From: Salvator merianae
Lineage: Eukaryota > Chordata > Lepidosauria > Squamata > Teiidae
NCBI GenBank assembly: GCA_003586115.2
Contig: QVOM02000034.1
Location: 12,131,730-12,195,729 of the forward strand
DNA: 64,000 nt
Direction of reading: 5' to 3'
Numbering within the stretch: position 1 is the first letter of the stretch; each line of letters begins with the position of its first letter. Below the pieces are notes generated by a model, which saw nothing but the letters and a program-made list of their open reading frames with translations, had not been told where the DNA came from and searched no databases. The translations under genes and the position numbers were made by a program. Below are positions 62,024-64,000 of this stretch, piece after piece.

Positions 62024-64000
62024 TCTCTGTCTTGTATTGGCCTCCACAAGATTGTTGTAAAGAGAGGAAAATGATGTGCACCAACTTGGACTCTTTGGAA
62101 TAGAGACTGAATGTAAATACTATGAGTAAACAAACAGATGAATAAGGAAAGACAGAATAAAATGAAGAACCCAATTGCCATAGCAACAAACAAAAACAAA
62201 AATTCTAGAAATCAAGTTAAACATAGTTTTTTTTCCTCTAGAAGACTGTACCTAGCTGTGTCTTTTCTTGCACTGTTTCTCCATGCTAAGATTAATGCCT
62301 TTCACGTTAACACACTTTTCCTGATGGTGAACATGAATACCCCCTTAAGGGCTACCTAATGATAAAATCCCTTAGGGTGTTAATTAAACAAGACAATGAT
62401 GATCTACCAGTGATTTATAGTTATAGATTACTCTCCCACAGTGGTTGGTCTGATGGGCATTTATTGCCGACTTAAAAGTATACCGGTATTTTGTTTTTTA
62501 AATCATTGTAGTACAAAAGGTGATGAATGTTTCTGCTAAAAAAGTCCATTAAGATGATTCATTAACATTACAAAGAGGTCTGCAGCCTTCTTTGGTGCCC
62601 GTAAAAAGTCTGGGAAAGCATACGAAGCATTACCATAGGAAATTTTTTATGCCAAATCTGTGAAGATAGAATCTAAGAAATGTTTTCCATAGATAAAATC
62701 CTCCCTCTTTTTGAATTGTTACTTAAGCAGCTTTACGTGGACATTTTGTACAGTTTCATGCCTCTGGCGTAAGAAAGGTCTTATTTTTCCAACACAAGAG
62801 ATATTGGAGGGGAGCAATAATAAATTCTGTGTGCTAAAATTTCATAGTTCTCTTTGAAGCAGCTTGGCTGGAATGTCAAACGGTTTGTTGCACCGGGAAA
62901 AAATGAGAGGAAGCAAGTACAATATAACTACCTAAAGATCACAACTTTATAGAAAATGAATAAAATAAAGAGGTATAATGCATGTGATCATTTGTGGTCA
63001 TTTCAGGTAAAATACCACTATATAACTGGGGTCCCCTTTCAAAGCGATGGGAAATGCCAGATTTTTAAATGTTTGGAAGAATTCACTTGAACACTAATTC
63101 TGTTTTGTAATGAAAACCTACAAATGTTGCCAAAAGAAGACGTTTCTTTCCTTTTACTCTTTCCTCCAAGCTATTCTGGGTGGCTTTTATGAATAACATC
63201 AGGGGTTTTCTGCACTTTATCTGTCTGGAATCACAAATACAGTTACTTGCCATTGTCTGGAAAAAAGTTTTTGTAACAAGTATATTCAACTGCACCAAGG
63301 TAGAGCTTTTTTGCTTACCCTAGCAGAAATAGCTAGGCTATCAGATGTCCATAACAGTTTGTACACTATGATGGGGAAATTGTTAGCTTTATAATAGAAA
63401 GACCTGGGAACAAATATATATGTGTACACACACAATTATTTTATTGCGATCAAACAAAAACATACTGTTGCTGCTTCTCTGCCTCATCAACACACATGGC
63501 TTTTATAAAGATCAACAGGATAGAGCATTTTACGAAGGCATCCCTTGGAAAGACAAAAATCAAATGGATTTCTGTTTTCACTGTTTATTCTTGCCTGGGC
63601 TTCAAGCATTGTAGCTCACCAATGAAGCAAAAGATTCAGTGTATTCAGAAGTCTCCAAGTTCACTGCCTGCATTACCAGATTTGGCTCAGAAATTTGGGG
63701 AACTGGGTGCAAATAATTTTGAGCCAAATGGATCAATAGTATAATCCTATGTATTATAGTTTCCTGCATTTGGGTATACTTGAAAAGAGAACAGAAAGTT
63801 GAGGGTAGGAGCAAATGGATATTTTGGAGAGCTGTGAGAGTATCTACACTTATAATCTTCTGTGCACTCAAGCCAGCTATGGTCTGTGGAGATCACAGTA
63901 AAATGATCTATGCACGTCCCGTTGTATTCCTAGTACAGTCCACAGTTTGCAGAGTGGATTTTATCTACTTATCTGTTTTTCCCTCAGTTGTTCAACTTGC
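62024..64000. other. Nothing recognised
   Basis: AT-rich intergenic sequence with no exon, RNA gene or repeat I can name. Confidence 0.5.

Noticed and set aside
61410..62189. Minus-strand open frame of 259 codons
   Set aside because: It runs across a hAT MITE, a family-B element and unique sequence. This is chance read-through with no protein family features.

Overview
This is vertebrate nuclear DNA, AT-rich, intron-rich and repeat-dense, most likely from a squamate reptile (lizard or gecko type). The lineage call rests on the repeats: a full-length CR1 LINE, many L2 and CR1/L3 fragments, tRNA-derived SINEs ending in a '...GGGTATAAAAACCAA(A/C)TCTT(CTT)n' tail, and dense swarms of hAT-like non-autonomous DNA transposons. 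There are no bacterial-style genes, operons or CRISPR arrays.

The one host gene I can identify is SPO11, the meiotic double-strand-break transesterase. It runs on the minus strand from its start codon at 25930 down past the left part of the window. Eight coding exons can be read: 25791-25930, 16707-16820, 11672-11760, 8923-8989, 8416-8524, 7011-7097, 4349-4478 and 2281-2380. The phases of exons 1 to 6 join perfectly, and exon 7 joins exon 8 in phase. The catalytic tyrosine (exon 5) and the Toprim DxD motif (exon 8) are present. The C-terminal exons lie beyond the left edge. The junction into exon 7 is odd: with the best splice sites it does not stay in frame.

The rest, roughly 26-64 kb, looks intergenic upstream of SPO11 and is built from nested transposons. 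The most informative is a full-length CR1 at about 54995-59450 (minus strand) with an intact ORF1 (zinc-ribbon, coiled coil, SGNH/GDSL esterase) and an intact ORF2 (endonuclease plus reverse transcriptase). The ORF2 frame is open 65 codons upstream of its first Met, through the conserved start of the endonuclease. It meets ORF1 in the -1 frame at a TTTAAAC heptamer that directly abuts the ORF1 stop codon. That is the textbook layout of a -1 ribosomal frameshift site and the observation I would follow first.

That CR1 sits inside an older L2 LINE which is further split by a hAT-like MITE and a SINE. Other notable elements are a hAT MITE with perfect 8-bp target duplications and a CpG-rich minisatellite core (321-593), a solo LTR with 5-bp duplications inserted in one arm of a long foldback (37.5-39.7 kb), a ~1.2-kb terminal-inverted-repeat family present in at least three copies, an L1-type remnant (28.5-29.06 kb), and an unidentified decayed coding sequence inside SPO11 intron 2 (12.9-13.37 kb). 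One assembly gap lies at 3524-3650.
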